From the NCBI RefSeq assembly GCF_902686445.1, contig NC_062227.1, forward strand, positions 28,264,777-28,328,776: a stretch of DNA of 64,000 bases, written 5' to 3'. Of this stretch, positions 58,757-64,000 are shown in pieces; the first letter of the stretch is position 1; each line of letters opens with the position of its first letter. The DNA is from Sciurus carolinensis (Eukaryota > Chordata > Mammalia > Rodentia > Sciuridae). The position numbers and the translations under genes were made by a program. A model generated the notes under the pieces. That model saw only the letters and a program-made list of their open reading frames with translations. It did not search any database and had not been told where the DNA came from.

Positions 58757-59460
58757 ATGAAACATTATTCAACAAGATAGTCACATGGCACATCAGCATC
58801 TGAAAAGATGTTCAGCATCATTAACCATTAAGGAAATGCAGATTAAAACCAGTATCACTACACACCTGTCATAATGACTGAAAAAATAATTTCAATGCCA
58901 CTTTGTGACGAGGGTGACAAATAACTGAATCTCTCATACATTGCTGTTGGAATGTAAAATGGTATAGCACTTCAGTGTCCTACAAAACTGAGTGTGCAAC
59001 TTCCATGCAACCCAGCAGTTGTACTTCTGGACATATATCCTATTGAAATAAAACTTACTTTCACACAAAAACCTGTTTATCAATTTGCAAAGAAAAATCA
59101 ATGTCAAGTGAAAAAAAAAAAACAATTTGCAAAGAAAAATCAATGTCAAGTGAAAAAAAAAAAAAACCTGTTTATGAATGCTTATAATCATGCTATTTGT
59201 AATAGCCAAGAACTGGAAACTGTCCCTCAACAGGTGAATGATTAATATGCTGTTATGTCTATACCATGTAATACTGCACATTAATAAAAAGAAATAAACT
59301 GCTTATACATAGCCACCTGGATAAATATCCAGGGAGAGAAAAGGCTGTCCCAAAAGACTACCATATGATTCTATTTATTTAACTTTCTCTTTAAATGACA
59401 AAAAATTTCAAAAATGAAGAACAGATTAGTGGTTATCAGAGACTAAAGAAGGAGAAAGAG
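58757..59460 (+). mobile_element. Old L1 ORF2 end and 3' UTR, degraded
   Basis: Carries AAATGCAGATTAAAACCAGT, CTCATACATTGCTGTTGGAA, GTAATAGCCAAGAACTGGAA, typical of an L1 ORF2 C-terminus. It contains the small duplicated insertion at 59,081-59,164 and has an ID SINE at its left edge. Confidence 0.7.
59081..59164 (+). repeat. Two tandem copies of a 42-bp A-tailed unit
   Basis: CAATTTGCAAAGAAAAATCA, then ATGTCAAGTG and about 12 A, occurs at 59,081 and again at 59,123. ACCTGTTTAT lies on both sides (59,071-59,080 and 59,166-59,175). It resembles a very short retrotransposed RNA end, duplicated, with a target-site duplication. Confidence 0.75.
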
Positions 59461-60410
59461 CAAGAGAGAAGTAGTTGTGGCTATAAAAGGGCACTTGGTA
59501 CGACTTAAAGAAATTTTTTTTTAAATTCCAGTGAGATGTTCTAAGAATATTCTCATGAAATGCTACTTCCTCCCCACACGTGTTTTCTTTTTTTAGTCTC
59601 ATTTGTTGGTGAATCATTTGATTGTTCCTTTGTTCGTTAAGAAATAATTATTATTTAATGTGCACCTAATCTAGTCTTGACTTCAAAGTCAAATCAGTTG
59701 TTCTAAAATGAAAATCAACACTACTGTATTTTATAAATAGTATGTTTTGCCACTAGTGTACCTTGCTCAGAGTCACTGCTTAAGTAGGTGCATTAGAAGG
59801 GGCCTTGGTAACATAAATTTGTCTAGGGTAAAGTTATTGTGACTAGCCTTCATAGACCTTGATTAAACATTCATTTTTGTGTAAAAGTGGGGCAGGGGGA
59901 CTGTTTAGTGAAATCAGGGCACTGTTGTGGGTGTGACTCATCTGTGAAGAGTGGGGTGAATTTCTGTGCAGTCAGATGAACTGGCAGGCCCTTACATTTT
60001 TCCAAGGGAAGGGCATTCTTTCTCCCAGTTCCACTTTGGACTTAACCTGGCAACGCAGAATGTGCCCTCTGGAACTTTGCAGAACATGGAACTTTGAGCT
60101 CAGGGCAGCTGCAAAGCTGTATTTAGAAAGACAACTGTGCTTATGGTGAATAATTTGGAGACCATTTTGTCAGTCCTATGGTTCAGTAAAAGTCGGCTTC
60201 TGGATTAGCCAGAGCAGTAGAAGGTCTCCAATCTTGGTCTGCATCATATTGCTGCCCAGAATGACTTTCCCTAGACTGTGCTTTGACATAATGTCAGGGG
60301 TAATGGTGAATAAAATAGGAGGGTGTGCTCAACAACTAAAAATGAAATGTGACAGCCTTAGGACTAAAGGGTTTTTTTGTTTTTGTTTTTGTTTTGGGAT
60401 TTGTGTTTGT

Positions 60411-60431
60411 GCACACGTGTGTGTGTGTGTG
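60411..60431 (+). repeat. (GT)n run
   Basis: Short GT-rich microsatellite next to TTTTG repeats and CATGCATGCATG. Confidence 0.85.
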
Positions 60432-61158
60432 TACACGCACCATGCATGCATGTAAGAATGGGGATGGGAGGAAAGGAGGTGAAGTCAGCTTTAGCTTATA
60501 CTTACTGTCTTTTGTCACATTTTAGAGGACTGCAGACCTCTTGATCCTGATTGGGGCAGAGAATTGAGATAGAGGAACCAGATTAAAACTCTTTTTTTGT
60601 TTTGAACTTTGTTAAATACAAATATATGTTTCAATGAGTTGTGTTAAGGCATTGAAGGGATTTTCCTTAGAAGTAAAGTTATAAATGAGTTAGACCTAGG
60701 CTAGCTGACACCACAGTTTGTTTAATTAAGTATGTATCTGAACCATAATATTCTGTTAATAGTTCAGACAAAAGCCAGCCCTCACTATTTTGTTTCTGTT
60801 GGAATATGAATTTCCAGAATCACCTGGGGTAATCTTTCTTTGTTTTTCCTACTTGGCTGCTGTAACCTGAGCGGATGCAGTAGCCCCAGGTTCCAGACAG
60901 TCTTGTCAGGAAGGCAGTGGTGGTGGTCAGTATTCTTTGGTGAATCTCTGTAGGTTCTGGGCTTCAGGGAAAAATCTGTAATGGCATTTGGCACCCCTTA
61001 TGGTGGTAGGAAAGGAAAGAAAACTTCTGCAACCTCAGGCCCTGACTGGGATGGCCTTCACAAAAAGGAAGGACTGTTTGGGAATTGTCCATGTGTGGAG
61101 ATGTGTGAAAACTGTGGTAACCAGAGACAGATGAGTTCTAAGTTAGCATGGTTAATGA

Positions 61159-64000
<2,842 letters not shown>

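Overview
This is nuclear DNA of a rodent, most likely a squirrel, ground squirrel or marmot (Sciuridae). The window holds dozens of short interspersed repeats of two types typical of that group: ID elements (tRNA-derived, with a B-box-like GGTTCGATYC) and B1-dID composites (a 7SL-like B1 half joined to an ID-like half). It also holds L1 elements of a matching lineage. No bacterial, viral or organellar genes are visible, and single-frame ORFs outside L1 and one exon look like chance.

The one host gene is LPIN2 (lipin 2, phosphatidate phosphatase), on the + strand. Positions 1 to about 14,420 are upstream intergenic DNA. A CpG island at about 14,425-15,420 carries the promoter and a noncoding first exon that ends at a consensus donor (CAG|GTAAGC, exon end 14,847). 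Intron 1 is 46.4 kb. Exon 2 begins at 61,243, starts the protein at ATG 61,252 and ends at 61,443 after exactly 64 codons of the N-LIP domain. The rest is the start of intron 2. Exon 1 contains one upstream ATG (14,664). If exon 1 is spliced to exon 2, its frame runs past the LPIN2 start and stops at 61,317-61,319, giving an overlapping out-of-frame upstream ORF.

The largest mobile element is a full-length but dead L1 at 50,572-57,047 with a perfect 16-bp target-site duplication, inserted into an old MLT1-type LTR. Its 5' UTR is an array of about 13 tandem GC-rich units of 64-93 bp. Its ORF1 has lost the RNA-recognition domain in frame, its ORF2 carries several frameshifts and stops, and its 3' UTR contains telomere-like TTAGGG units. 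Other elements include two solo LTRs of one MaLR-like family with clean 5-bp duplications (7,846-8,269 and 44,577-44,966), truncated L1 copies, an old L1 split by a younger L1 tail (about 28,995-29,960), MIR remnants and simple repeats.

I found no undescribed multi-gene system. The most useful leads are the overlapping upstream ORF of LPIN2, a near-identical pair of CACGTG-centred motifs on both sides of exon 1, the structure of the sciurid L1, a nearly perfect 81-bp local duplication 1.4 kb apart, and a tiny tandemly repeated A-tailed insertion at 59,081.
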